Shown here: piece by piece, positions 30,645 through 39,049 of the stretch | Numbering within the stretch: the stretch's first letter is position 1 | Layout: each line of letters begins with the position of its first letter | NCBI GenBank assembly: GCA_030695415.1 | Contig: JAUYQZ010000036.1 | Coordinates: 1 to 64,000 of the forward strand | Length of the DNA stretch: 64,000 nucleotides | Source: Hylemonella sp. | GTDB lineage: Bacteria > Pseudomonadota > Gammaproteobacteria > Burkholderiales > Burkholderiaceae_C | Direction: 5' to 3' | Notes under the pieces: generated by a model | Databases searched by the model: none | What the model saw: the letters and a program-made list of their open reading frames with translations, nothing else | What the model was told of the DNA's origin: nothing | Position numbers and translations under genes: made by a program

Positions 30645-31172
30645 TCAGAGCGAGGCCAGCGGCGACTTGGCAGCCGCGTCGTCCGCCTGCATGGCGGTCA
30701 GTAGCAGGTCGAGGTCGGCGTTCATGCGTTTGAGCACGCGCGGGGACAAGGTCTGCAATGCCTGGGGCAGCACGCCGATATAGTGCTGCCCCTGCAGGCG
30801 TTGCAGCACTTTCTCACCCGCCGGTAGCAGGTTCAGGTGCAGCACGCGGGCGTCCTTGCCGCTGCGCAAGCCGCTGACAAGCTTGCGGTCGACCAGGGTC
30901 TTGACCAGGTTGCTGGCGGTGGATTGGTGGATGTCCATGGCAAGGGCCATCTCGCTGATGCGCAGCCCCGGTCGCTCGCGCAACAGGCTCAAGGCGCGCA
31001 ATTGCGCAGCACCTGCTCCCGTGATTTGCTCGACCTGTCGGAAATGCGTGCGCACCGTCGCGAAGATCTGCCGGAAACGCCGCAAGGATTCGATCGCCGG
31101 ATCGTCGCTGGCTTCAGACGCTGGTTTCTTCGGGCCTGGACGCGCCGCGATGGGGTGAGGTGCCACTTTCAT
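30645..31172 (-). CDS. MarR-family transcriptional regulator
   Basis: Winged-helix regulator of 175 residues. The recognition region is AQLRALSLLRERPGLRISEMALAMDIHQSTASNLVKTLVDRKLVSGLRS, with the wing GKDARVLHLNL. There is an extra basic N-terminal tail of about 30 residues. The ligand is unknown. A perfect 12-bp palindrome just upstream (31185-31196) suggests autorepression. It precedes the antiporter gene on the same strand, 61 bp away, so it may control it. Confidence 0.88.
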   Translation of the reverse strand: MKVAPHPIAARPGPKKPASEASDDPAIESLRRFRQIFATVRTHFRQVEQITGAGAAQLRALSLLRERPGLRISEMALAMDIHQSTASNLVKTLVDRKLVSGLRSGKDARVLHLNLLPAGEKVLQRLQGQHYIGVLPQALQTLSPRVLKRMNADLDLLLTAMQADDAAAKSPLASL

Positions 31173-31184
31173 GCGGATGATTAT

Positions 31185-31196
31185 ATTTGTACAAAT
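31185..31196. promoter_or_regulatory. palindromic operator candidate for the MarR regulator
   Basis: ATTTGTACAAAT, a perfect 12-bp palindrome 13 bp upstream of the regulator start and 96 bp before rmuC. Size and A/T-rich arms fit MarR-family sites. Confidence 0.6.
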
Positions 31197-31280
31197 GTAT
31201 TAAAGTCTTTGGCGCCCGCGGCGTACGGGCCTTCATGACAGACGCGCATGAATCACAATAGCGGCCTGGAGGAAAACGGT

Positions 31281-32636
31281 GTGAACTCTGTCGTGTTTTG
31301 GGCCCTGCTGGTGCTGGGCGTCTTGAATCTGGTGCTGCTGCTGGCCCTCGTGCTGCGTCGCGAGGATGCGAAATCGGCACAGGCTGGCGACTTGCTGCGC
31401 GCCGAGTTGCAGGCCGGCAGCGAGCGGCTGGGGCGCGAGTTGCGCCAGGAGATCAGCGAATCATCCCGTAGCTCGCGGCTGGAGTTGACGCAGAACCTAG
31501 CGACTTTTCAGCAGACCCTGGTGCAGCAGGGCGCCGAGGCCACCCGCACGCAGAACACGCAGATTGACGCTTTCGGTCAGCAGCTGGCTCTGCTGCAAAA
31601 GACCCTGTCGGATACCCTGGCGCAACGCCTGGAAGCCCTCAGTGAATCCAACGCCCGGCGCATGTCCGAGGTGCGCGCCACGCTGGAAGCCCAGCTGGCC
31701 CAGTTGCAGCAGACCAATGTCGCCAAGCTCGACGAGATGCGAGCCACGGTGGACGAAAAGCTGCAGACTACCTTGCACGCCCGTCTGGGCGAGAGCTTCA
31801 AGCAGGTGGCCGAGCGCCTGGAGCAGGTACACAAAGGTCTGGGCGAGATGCAGACCCTGGCGGCCGGTGTCGGCGATCTCAAGCACCTGCTGACCAACGT
31901 CAAGACCCGTGGCATGTTCGGCGAAGCCCAGCTGGCTGGTTTGCTGGAGCAGGTTTTCGTGCCGGACCAGTACGCCGCGCAGATCGCCACGCGCCCGGGC
32001 AGCAAGAACGTGGTGGACTTCGCCATCAAGCTGCCGGGCAAGTCAGAAGACGGCTCGCCGCTGTGGCTGCCCATCGATGCGAAGTTTCCGAACGAGGATT
32101 ACGAGCGCCTGCTGGATGCGCAGCAGCGCGCCGATGGGCCGGCCGCCGAAGCGGCCGCCAAGGCGCTGGAGGCACGCATCCGGCTGGAAGCGAAATCCAT
32201 TACCGAAAAGTATGTCGAGCCGCCTTACACCACGGACTTTGCGATTCTTTTCCTGCCCACCGAAGGCCTGTACGCCGAGGTGCTGCGCCGCCCCGGTCTG
32301 ATGGAGGCCTTGCAGCGCGAGCACCGCATCACCCTGGCGGGCCCCACCACGCTGCTGGCCATGCTCAGTTCCCTGCAGATGGGCTTTCGCACGCTGGCGC
32401 TGGAGAAGCGCTCCAGCGAGGTCTGGCAGGTGCTGGGTGCCGTCAAGACCGAGTTCGGCAAGTTCGGCGACGTGCTGGCCAAGGTCAAGTCGCAGACCGA
32501 GACCGTGCTCAATACGCTGCAGCAGGCCGAAACCCGCAGCAACGTCATGAAGCGCGCGCTGCGCCAGGTTGAAGCCCTGCCCGAGACGCAGGCGCAGGCC
32601 CTGTTGCCCGTGGACAAAGAGGCTGACGAAGGGTGA
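31281..32636 (+). CDS. rmuC: DNA recombination protein RmuC
   Basis: RmuC protein of 451 residues, a putative nuclease-fold protein limiting recombination at inverted repeats. An N-terminal membrane anchor (VVFWALLVLGVLNLVLLLAL) is followed by a long coiled coil (about 40-210) and the RmuC core with TRGMFGEAQLAGLLEQV, LPIDAKFPNEDYERL and TDFAILFLPTEGLYAEVL. I prefer GTG at 31281, which follows GGAGG by eight bases, over ATG at 31248, which has no ribosome-binding site. Its stop overlaps the next start (GTGA). Confidence 0.92.
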   Translation: MNSVVFWALLVLGVLNLVLLLALVLRREDAKSAQAGDLLRAELQAGSERLGRELRQEISESSRSSRLELTQNLATFQQTLVQQGAEATRTQNTQIDAFGQQLALLQKTLSDTLAQRLEALSESNARRMSEVRATLEAQLAQLQQTNVAKLDEMRATVDEKLQTTLHARLGESFKQVAERLEQVHKGLGEMQTLAAGVGDLKHLLTNVKTRGMFGEAQLAGLLEQVFVPDQYAAQIATRPGSKNVVDFAIKLPGKSEDGSPLWLPIDAKFPNEDYERLLDAQQRADGPAAEAAAKALEARIRLEAKSITEKYVEPPYTTDFAILFLPTEGLYAEVLRRPGLMEALQREHRITLAGPTTLLAMLSSLQMGFRTLALEKRSSEVWQVLGAVKTEFGKFGDVLAKVKSQTETVLNTLQQAETRSNVMKRALRQVEALPETQAQALLPVDKEADEG

Positions 32637-33859
32637 CAGGCGCGACGGCAGGCCCGCGTTTCATGCTGGCGCGCCTCATCGGCGGGCACATCTGCCTGCA
32701 CGCCTGCATGGCAGGCCTGCGGATGGCGGCACCGCTGCTGGCGCTCAAGCAGGGCTACAGCGCGATGGCCGTGGGTGTGCTGATGGCCCTGTTCGCATTG
32801 ACCCAGGTCTTTCTGGCCCTGCCGGCGGGTCGTTATGCCGACCGCCACGGCTTGCGCCGGCCCATCACCTTCAGCGTGATCGCCGCGACGGTGGGCACGG
32901 CACTCGCCGCCCTGTTCCCCGTGTTCCCCATGCTCTGTCTGGCGGCGCTGCTCAGCGGCGGTGCGACGGGTGCGGCGTCGATTGCCTTGCAGCGCCACGT
33001 GGGCCGTGCCGCCCGCGATGCCACTGAGCTCAAGCAGATGTTCAGCTGGCTGTCGATCGGTCCGGCCACCTCGAACTTCATCGGTCCTTTGGCCGCCGGC
33101 CTGTTGATCGACCACGCCGGTGTCTGGCTGGGCGGTGAGGCGGGAGACCTCAACGGTTACCGCAGCGCCTTCCTGCTGATGGCGGTGTTGCCCCTGCTGA
33201 CCTGGTGGTGGGTGCGACGCACGCCGGATCTGCCATCGGCCGCCACGCCGGCCGAGCAGGGCAAGCGACGCGCCTGGGACCTGCTGCGCGATCCCATGAT
33301 GCGCCGCCTGCTGCTGGTGAACTGGTTTCTGTCCTCCTGCTGGGACGTGCACACCTTTGTGTTGCCGGTGCTGGGGCACGAACGCGGTTACAGCGCTTCG
33401 ACCATCGGCATGTTGCTGGGCTCCTTCGCGATGGCAGCGACGCTGGTGCGTCTGGCCATGCCCTGGCTGGCGGAGCATCTGCGCGAGTCGCTGGTGATCA
33501 GCGGCGCCATGCTGGCCACGGCCGTGCTGTTCGCCGTCTACCCCTTCATGCCCAGCGCGCTGGGCATGGGCGTGTGCTCGGTGCTGCTGGGCCTGGTGCT
33601 GGGGTCCGTGCAGCCTATGATCATGAGCACCCTGCACCAGATCACGCCGGCTGACCGCCACGGTGAGGCCTTGGGCTTGCGCCTGATGTCGCTCAACGGC
33701 TCCAGTGTGGTGATGCCGCTGCTCTTCGGCAGCATCGGCGCCGCGGTGGGCGTGTCACTGGTGTTCTGGGTCGTTGGCGCGGTCGTGGGCGGCGGCAGCC
33801 GCCTGGCCTGGTCGCTCAAGTCGCCCGGCCATCCTCCAGCCGATAGAACGACTGGATAG
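32633..33859 (+). CDS. MFS transporter
   Basis: Major facilitator protein of 408 residues with about 12 membrane segments. The loop 2-3 signature is seen as GRYADRHGLRRPITFS. A 6+6 arrangement has a hydrophilic centre around RRTPDLPSAATPAEQGKRR. Substrate unknown. The GTG at 32633 overlaps the rmuC stop; ATG at 32663 is an alternative. Its 3' end overlaps the converging LOG-family gene by 44 bp. Confidence 0.85.
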   Translation: MTGATAGPRFMLARLIGGHICLHACMAGLRMAAPLLALKQGYSAMAVGVLMALFALTQVFLALPAGRYADRHGLRRPITFSVIAATVGTALAALFPVFPMLCLAALLSGGATGAASIALQRHVGRAARDATELKQMFSWLSIGPATSNFIGPLAAGLLIDHAGVWLGGEAGDLNGYRSAFLLMAVLPLLTWWWVRRTPDLPSAATPAEQGKRRAWDLLRDPMMRRLLLVNWFLSSCWDVHTFVLPVLGHERGYSASTIGMLLGSFAMAATLVRLAMPWLAEHLRESLVISGAMLATAVLFAVYPFMPSALGMGVCSVLLGLVLGSVQPMIMSTLHQITPADRHGEALGLRLMSLNGSSVVMPLLFGSIGAAVGVSLVFWVVGAVVGGGSRLAWSLKSPGHPPADRTTG

Positions 33860-34697
33860 CCTCCCACGCGTCTTCAGGCGTATCGACGAAGCTGAAGAGC
33901 TCGGTGTCCGCGGGCGAGATCACGCCTTCCTCGATCAGCAGGTCGAAGTTGATGAGTCGTTTCCAGAAGCTGCTGCCATGGAGCACCACGGGCACCGGCT
34001 CGGACTTGCCGGTCTGCACCAGGGTGAGTATCTCGAACAGTTCATCGAGCGTGCCGAAGCCGCCCGGGAAAGCGACCAGCGCCTTGGCACGCATCATGAA
34101 GTGCATCTTGCGCAGCGCGAAGTAGTGGAACTTGAAGCACAGGCTGGGAGAAATGTAGGGGTTGCCCGACTGCTCGTGCGGCAGGGCGATGTTCAAGCCC
34201 ACATTGAGGGCGCCGGCCTCGTGCGCGCCGCGGTTGGCCGCTTCCATGATGCCCGGGCCGCCGCCCGTGCAGATATAGAGCCGGTCCTCCTGCGGCAGTC
34301 TGGCGCTGTGTTCGGCCACCAGACGGCCAAACTGGCGGGCCTGATCGTAGCGCTGGGCATTGCGCATGTCGCGCTCGGCGCCTTGCAGGGCCGTGGCGTC
34401 CCCGCTGGCGCGAGCAGCCTGCAGCCGGGCCTGCGCCATCTCGGGCGAGGCAAAGCGCGCGCTGCCGAACACGACGATGGTGTTGTTCACGCCTTGTTGC
34501 TGCTGCTCCAGGTCGGGCTTGAGCATTTCGAGCTGGAAGCGGATGCCGCGGGTTTCACGGCGCAGCAGGAATTCAGGGTCGGCAAAGGCCAGGCGATAGG
34601 CATCGGGCTGCAGGGGGATGCCGGCATCCGCATGGGCCTTGAGGTCGGCCCAGGCATCGGCCAGGGTGCGGGTGCTGAGATCGTTCCGTGTCTTCAT
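33816..34697 (-). CDS. LOG family (TIGR00730) nucleotide 5'-monophosphate phosphoribohydrolase-like protein
   Basis: Rossmann-fold protein of 293 residues. It shows the LOG signatures TGGGPGIMEAANRGAHEAGALNVGLNI and AFPGGFGTLDELFEIL (the PGGxGTxxE motif). LOG enzymes split nucleoside 5'-monophosphates into base and ribose 5-phosphate. It is longer than plant LOG, with about 90 extra N-terminal residues. MKTRNDLSTRTL at 34697 is the start. It is the last gene of an operon with PRPP-synthetase-like and type-2 phosphorylase genes, which supports a role in nucleotide salvage. Confidence 0.85.
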   Translation of the reverse strand: MKTRNDLSTRTLADAWADLKAHADAGIPLQPDAYRLAFADPEFLLRRETRGIRFQLEMLKPDLEQQQQGVNNTIVVFGSARFASPEMAQARLQAARASGDATALQGAERDMRNAQRYDQARQFGRLVAEHSARLPQEDRLYICTGGGPGIMEAANRGAHEAGALNVGLNIALPHEQSGNPYISPSLCFKFHYFALRKMHFMMRAKALVAFPGGFGTLDELFEILTLVQTGKSEPVPVVLHGSSFWKRLINFDLLIEEGVISPADTELFSFVDTPEDAWEAIQSFYRLEDGRAT

Positions 34698-34704
34698 GGG
34701 CTGC

Positions 34705-35580
34705 TCACTGGAGGGCGGCGGCGATGACCGGCGCCATGCTGACCGCATTGCTGGGATGGGCGATGCAATCGGTGCTCCAGACCTGGCGGATGCCGGCGTC
34801 CCAAAGCAGTGTTCCGGCATCGCCGGCAAAGAGAGCGTGCGTGACGGCCACGTCGACCGTGGCCGCACCGGCGGCCAGCAGGCCGCGGGCTGCCTGGGCC
34901 AGGGTGTGGCCGCTGCTGGCGACGTCGTCGAGCAGCACGATGGCGCGACCGCGCACGTCCAGCGTGGGCAGGGCGATCTCCACATGGCGGTCACCATGGC
35001 GCACCTTGCGGCAGACGGCGTGCTCGAAGCCGTGGCGTGTGGCGGCCTGTGCCACCCATTGGGCCGCTTCTTCGTCGGGACCGACCAGCAACGCGTCCGG
35101 GCGTCGCCGCGCGATCAGGTCGGCCAGCAGCGGTGCGCCGCTGAGCACCACCGCGCGCGGCACCGGCACGGCCTCTTCGAGCGTGGCCACGCGATGCAGG
35201 TGCGGGTCCACCGTGATGACGGCATCGAACAGGCCCGCCAGGAAGCGGCCCACGATGCGCTGGCTGACGGCTTCGCCGGGCGTGAAGGCGATGTCCTGGC
35301 GCATATAGGCCAGATAGGGTGCGACCAGGGTCAGCCGAGCGGCGCCCAGCGTGCGGGCCGTCTGGGCGGCGAGCAGTAACTCGACCAGCTTGTCATTGGG
35401 CTGGGCCAGCGTGCGCAAGAGCACCACGTGCTCTGGCAGCTCGGCCGGCAGGCGCAGCTTGAACTCGCCATCGGGGAAGCGGTGACGTTCTATGCAGGCA
35501 TGCGGAATGCCGGCCGCGGCCGCGATCCTTGCGGCGTTGGCGGCTTCGTCGTCGAAATGCAGGAGCAGGGTCGGGCGCAT
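34705..35580 (-). CDS. ribose-phosphate pyrophosphokinase-like protein
   Basis: PRPP-synthetase homologue of 291 residues, shorter and more diverged than housekeeping Prs. It keeps FPDGEFKLRL, the ATP loop PYLAYMRQDIAF, VITVDPHLHR, and a phosphoribosyl-binding loop VLLDDVASSGHTLAQAARG. The PYLAYxRQD form resembles archaeal-type Prs. The ATG at 35580 is 2 bp after the stop of the phosphorylase gene, so they are tightly coupled. It may make PRPP from ribose phosphates released by its neighbours; this is inferred. A housekeeping prs should exist elsewhere. Confidence 0.85.
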   Translation of the reverse strand: MRPTLLLHFDDEAANAARIAAAAGIPHACIERHRFPDGEFKLRLPAELPEHVVLLRTLAQPNDKLVELLLAAQTARTLGAARLTLVAPYLAYMRQDIAFTPGEAVSQRIVGRFLAGLFDAVITVDPHLHRVATLEEAVPVPRAVVLSGAPLLADLIARRRPDALLVGPDEEAAQWVAQAATRHGFEHAVCRKVRHGDRHVEIALPTLDVRGRAIVLLDDVASSGHTLAQAARGLLAAGAATVDVAVTHALFAGDAGTLLWDAGIRQVWSTDCIAHPSNAVSMAPVIAAALQ

Positions 35581-35582
35581 GC

Positions 35583-37175
35583 TCAGAACTCCACGAAGAC
35601 GTGCGGCACGTCCTCGGCCCGGCCGATGCGGTAGCCGCTGGCGCGGGCGCAAGCGTGGCGCGCGAACTCCAGGTCGGCCGGGTAGCTGGCATGCACGCGA
35701 TAGAGCACGTCGCCGTCCTGCACCTCGTCACCAAGTTTGCGCAGCAGGTCGACGCCGGCTTCCTTCACCTTCGGCGCGCCGGCAAAGCCGGCAATGCGCG
35801 CCAGTTGCAGGTTGTCGATGCCGCTGACCACGCCGGCGCCATGCGCCCTGACTTCGAGGGTGAGCCGGCCCAGCTGCGGCTGATTGGGGTCGAAGTGATG
35901 GCTGCCCTGGGCTTCGATGATGTCGTTCATTTTCTTCAGGGCGCGGCCCGAGTCGAGGATGTCGCGTGCGATCGCAAAACCGTCACCACCGCGTACATCA
36001 GGATCGGCCTCCAGCATGCGGCCCGCCAGGCGCAGCGCCTTCTGGCGCAGGTCCATGGGCGCGCGCGGGTCGTTCTCCAGCACGCGCATCACATCGCGCG
36101 CTTCCAGCACCGGGCCGATACCGAAGCCGATGGGCTGGCGGCCGTCGGTGATGAGCACGTCCAGCGAGAGTTTCATGCGCCGCGCCACGTACTCGAACAA
36201 GCGGCGCAGGCGCTGTGCCTCGGGCATGGAACGCACCTTGGCCGTGGGGCCGATGGGGATGTCCAGCACCAGATGGCTGGAGCCGGCGGCGATCTTCTTG
36301 GACAGGATGGAGGCCACCATCTGTCCCGGTGAGTCCAGCGCCAGTGGCCGCTCGACCGAGATCAACACGTCGTCGGCGGGCGAGAGATTGGCCGTGCCGC
36401 CCCAGGCCAGGCAGCCCCGGTGCTGGCGCACGATCCGCTGCAGTTGCTCGACGGGCAGCTCCACCTGTGCCAGCACTTCCATGGTGTCGGCGGTCCCGGC
36501 GGGCGAGGTGATGGCGCGCGATGAGGTCTTGGGGCAGAGCATGCCGTGTGCCGCCACGATGGGCACCACCAGCATGGAGGTCCGGTTGCCCGGAATGCCG
36601 CCGATGCAGTGTTTGTCCACCACCAGCGGCTCCTGCCAGTCGAGCCGGCGACCGGCCTCGACCATGGCCTCGGTCAGGAAGAGCACCTCCTCGCGGTCGA
36701 GCTCGTCGCGATTGGCAGCGACGACAAAAGCCGTCAGTTCAATCTTGGAGTAGTGGTGTTGGGTGATGTCACGCACGATGGCTCGGAAGTCATCCTGGGT
36801 CAGGCGTTCGCCGGCCAGCTTGCGGTGCAGGGCACCCATGGAGACGGGCGGCTCGGCCTGGGCGACCGTGACGGTATGTCCGTTCTCCACGGCAAGTTGT
36901 TCGAACGCCGCCTTGGACAGGCCGAGCTCGCCGCAAGCCACCATGGACGCGTCGTCAACCACATTGAGCGTGGCCAGGATGCTGTGGCCATTGGTGCGCA
37001 CTTCGACCTTGGACAGGGCCTTGAAGCCCTCGGCCCGGTACACCTCACAGTCCCGGTGCATGTAGGCCACGTTCTCGTGGTAGGTGTCGATCAACACGCG
37101 GCGCAGGGCCAGTCGGGACGGCGCGCCGCCAATGCCAGGACCGATGGCGGACGTTTTCGCGTCGGGTTCGTTCAT
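35583..37175 (-). CDS. thymidine/AMP phosphorylase, archaeal-type (type 2)
   Basis: Phosphorylase of 530 residues, longer than DeoA (about 440). The extra N-terminal part (about 1-105) resembles the cap domain of archaeal AMP phosphorylase. The core has [25 protein letters not shown] (phosphate site) and [19 protein letters not shown], then a C-terminal alpha/beta domain with [15 protein letters not shown]. Archaeal relatives release ribose 1,5-bisphosphate from AMP; proteobacterial copies are annotated as putative thymidine phosphorylase 2. The operon context with Prs-like and LOG proteins favours a nucleotide substrate. Confidence 0.87.
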   Translation of the reverse strand: MNEPDAKTSAIGPGIGGAPSRLALRRVLIDTYHENVAYMHRDCEVYRAEGFKALSKVEVRTNGHSILATLNVVDDASMVACGELGLSKAAFEQLAVENGHTVTVAQAEPPVSMGALHRKLAGERLTQDDFRAIVRDITQHHYSKIELTAFVVAANRDELDREEVLFLTEAMVEAGRRLDWQEPLVVDKHCIGGIPGNRTSMLVVPIVAAHGMLCPKTSSRAITSPAGTADTMEVLAQVELPVEQLQRIVRQHRGCLAWGGTANLSPADDVLISVERPLALDSPGQMVASILSKKIAAGSSHLVLDIPIGPTAKVRSMPEAQRLRRLFEYVARRMKLSLDVLITDGRQPIGFGIGPVLEARDVMRVLENDPRAPMDLRQKALRLAGRMLEADPDVRGGDGFAIARDILDSGRALKKMNDIIEAQGSHHFDPNQPQLGRLTLEVRAHGAGVVSGIDNLQLARIAGFAGAPKVKEAGVDLLRKLGDEVQDGDVLYRVHASYPADLEFARHACARASGYRIGRAEDVPHVFVEF

Positions 37176-37203
37176 GCGGATAGCCTACACCGAATTCCAG
37201 GCC

Positions 37204-37233
37204 AAAAAAACACAAGGCTCCCGAGGGAGCCTT
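37204..37233 (-). terminator. intrinsic terminator of efp
   Basis: AAGGCTCC-CGA-GGGAGCCTT with an A tract at 37204-37210, which reads as a stem followed by T residues on the minus strand. It lies between efp and the phosphorylase gene, so the phosphorylase operon likely has its own promoter. Confidence 0.88.
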
Positions 37234-37255
37234 ATGAGGTCAGCGGTCAAAAGAC

Positions 37256-37810
37256 TCAGACGCGCTTGCGGTATTCGCCGGTGCGGGTATCGATTTCGAC
37301 CTTGTCGCCCTGGCTCACAAACAGCGGCACGGGCACTTCGAACCCGGTGGCGATCTTGGCCGGCTTGAGTACCTTGCCCGAGGTGTCGCCCTTGACGGCG
37401 GGTTCGGTCCAGGTGATCTCGCGCTCGACGCTGGTGGGCAGTTCCACCGAGATGGCCTTGCCGTCATAGAACACCACTTCGACGGCCATGCCGTCTTCGA
37501 GGTAGTTCAGGGCGTCGCCCATGTTCTCCGCCTCGACTTCGTACTGGTTGTAGTCGGCATCCATGCAGACGTACATCGGGTCGGCGAAGTAGGAGTAGGT
37601 GCAGTCTTTCTTGTCCAGGATGACCTGGTCCATCTTGTCGTCGGCCTTGAACACGACTTCGGTGCCGAAGTTGGCGATCAGGCTCTTGAGCTTCATGCGC
37701 ACGGTGGCGGAGTTGCGGCCGCCACGGCTGTACTCGGTCTTGAGCACGACCATCGGGTCCTTGCCGTGCATGATCACGTTGCCGGCGCGAATTTCCTGGG
37801 CGATCTTCAT
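37256..37810 (-). CDS. efp: elongation factor P
   Basis: EF-P of 184 residues, which rescues ribosomes stalled at polyproline. Domain I begins [22 protein letters not shown]. The loop tip reads [17 protein letters not shown], placing Arg at position 32, the residue rhamnosylated in EarP-type organisms; beta-lysylated EF-P has Lys there. Domains II and III follow to the end EYRKRV. The gene for EarP lies 146 bp upstream on the same strand. Confidence 0.97.
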   Translation of the reverse strand: MKIAQEIRAGNVIMHGKDPMVVLKTEYSRGGRNSATVRMKLKSLIANFGTEVVFKADDKMDQVILDKKDCTYSYFADPMYVCMDADYNQYEVEAENMGDALNYLEDGMAVEVVFYDGKAISVELPTSVEREITWTEPAVKGDTSGKVLKPAKIATGFEVPVPLFVSQGDKVEIDTRTGEYRKRV

Positions 37811-37956
37811 AGTGTTTCCGTAGTGCTGATTCGGTTGGCCGCCTTGTGCCCCGAGTAAACCGGTGTTCGTGCGGCTGGGAAGGGAAACGCACCAGGTCGA
37901 GCCAAGGTGGTTTCCGCAAAGCCCTGAATTTTAACGTTTTTTCATGGCGATGGGTG

Positions 37957-39024
37957 TCAGCTCGGCTGGCCGCCGACAAATTCAAGCAGTCGGCCCAGCA
38001 GATCGGACTGCGCCAGCAAGCGATCGCGTGCTTTGCGGGCGCTTGCCCCCCAGCCGGGAAGGTCCGGCAAGGACAGGGCATGGGCGTCCAGGCCGTTCCA
38101 GCTCCGGTGCGCGGCGCGCAGGGAGGCCGGGGCCTCGATCTGCGTCAGAAAGGCTTCCAGCTTGCCGTGGTGGGCCTTGTCGTGCTGCGGGTAGATCTGC
38201 CAGACGAAGGGCTGGCCGGCCCACAGGGCGCGCACCAGCGAATCTTCCCCGCGCACGAAGTTCAGGTCGCAGCTCCACAGCAGGTGGTCGTAGTCGTCCT
38301 GCGTGAGGTGCGGCAAGAAATGCACCGCGAGGCCGGGCGGGCGGGCGCAGCCCTGCACCGCTGCCGCGGTGCGACCGGCGGTGACCAGCAGCTGGACCGG
38401 TGTCGGCTGTTGCGCCAGCCGGGCCAGCAGGTCCGGCAAGGCGGCCGGCTCGTAGCAGAACAGCGAGACCCGCTGCGCTCCCGGGATCGGTGGGATTCCC
38501 TGCTGGCCGAGCCAGGCGGCGCGGTCGAAGTCGGCCTGGCGCTGCAGCAGACCGGGTTCACGCAGCAGGCCGCCGGTGCGCGCGGTGAAACCAGGGTAGA
38601 AGAAACGCTTGCTCAGTCCGCGCCCGGGTCCCTGCATGACGGGTGAGCACAGACCGTGGTTGCGTTCCACGTAGCTTTCGGCCGAAAGGTACTCAAGGTT
38701 GAGCCAGGCCGCCGGGCGGCTGTCGGCCGAGCGCCAGGCCGCGTAGCACGCCACGAATTCGTCCGGGATCTCGCAGCCGAAAGCCTCGACCAGCACCTCG
38801 CCCGGCGCCAGATCGGCCAAGGCCAGCGACTCAGACCAGGGGCGCACCTCCACGCCGGGGCAACCCAGGGGCGCCATCCAGCGCAGGGCGCTGGCGTCGT
38901 CCACCCACAGGCGCACGGCCTGGCCGCAGCCGGCGAGCTGGCGCGCCAGACGCCAGCACACGCCGATGTCGCCGTAGTTGTCGATGACCTTGCAGAAAAT
39001 GTCCCAGCGCAGCCCGGATGTCAT
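37957..39024 (-). CDS. earP: EF-P arginine rhamnosyltransferase EarP
   Basis: Inverting glycosyltransferase of 355 residues that puts rhamnose from dTDP-L-rhamnose on Arg32 of EF-P. The N-terminus [26 protein letters not shown] is the family signature, carrying the catalytic Asp in DNYGDIG. The late segment [27 protein letters not shown] is the nucleotide-sugar site with conserved RGEDS. I start at MTSGLRW (39024); ATG at 39051 would overlap the uvrC start codon head to head. Confidence 0.93.
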   Translation of the reverse strand: MTSGLRWDIFCKVIDNYGDIGVCWRLARQLAGCGQAVRLWVDDASALRWMAPLGCPGVEVRPWSESLALADLAPGEVLVEAFGCEIPDEFVACYAAWRSADSRPAAWLNLEYLSAESYVERNHGLCSPVMQGPGRGLSKRFFYPGFTARTGGLLREPGLLQRQADFDRAAWLGQQGIPPIPGAQRVSLFCYEPAALPDLLARLAQQPTPVQLLVTAGRTAAAVQGCARPPGLAVHFLPHLTQDDYDHLLWSCDLNFVRGEDSLVRALWAGQPFVWQIYPQHDKAHHGKLEAFLTQIEAPASLRAAHRSWNGLDAHALSLPDLPGWGASARKARDRLLAQSDLLGRLLEFVGGQPS

Positions 39025-39049
39025 GCCGGGATTGTCCACAATACGGTCC

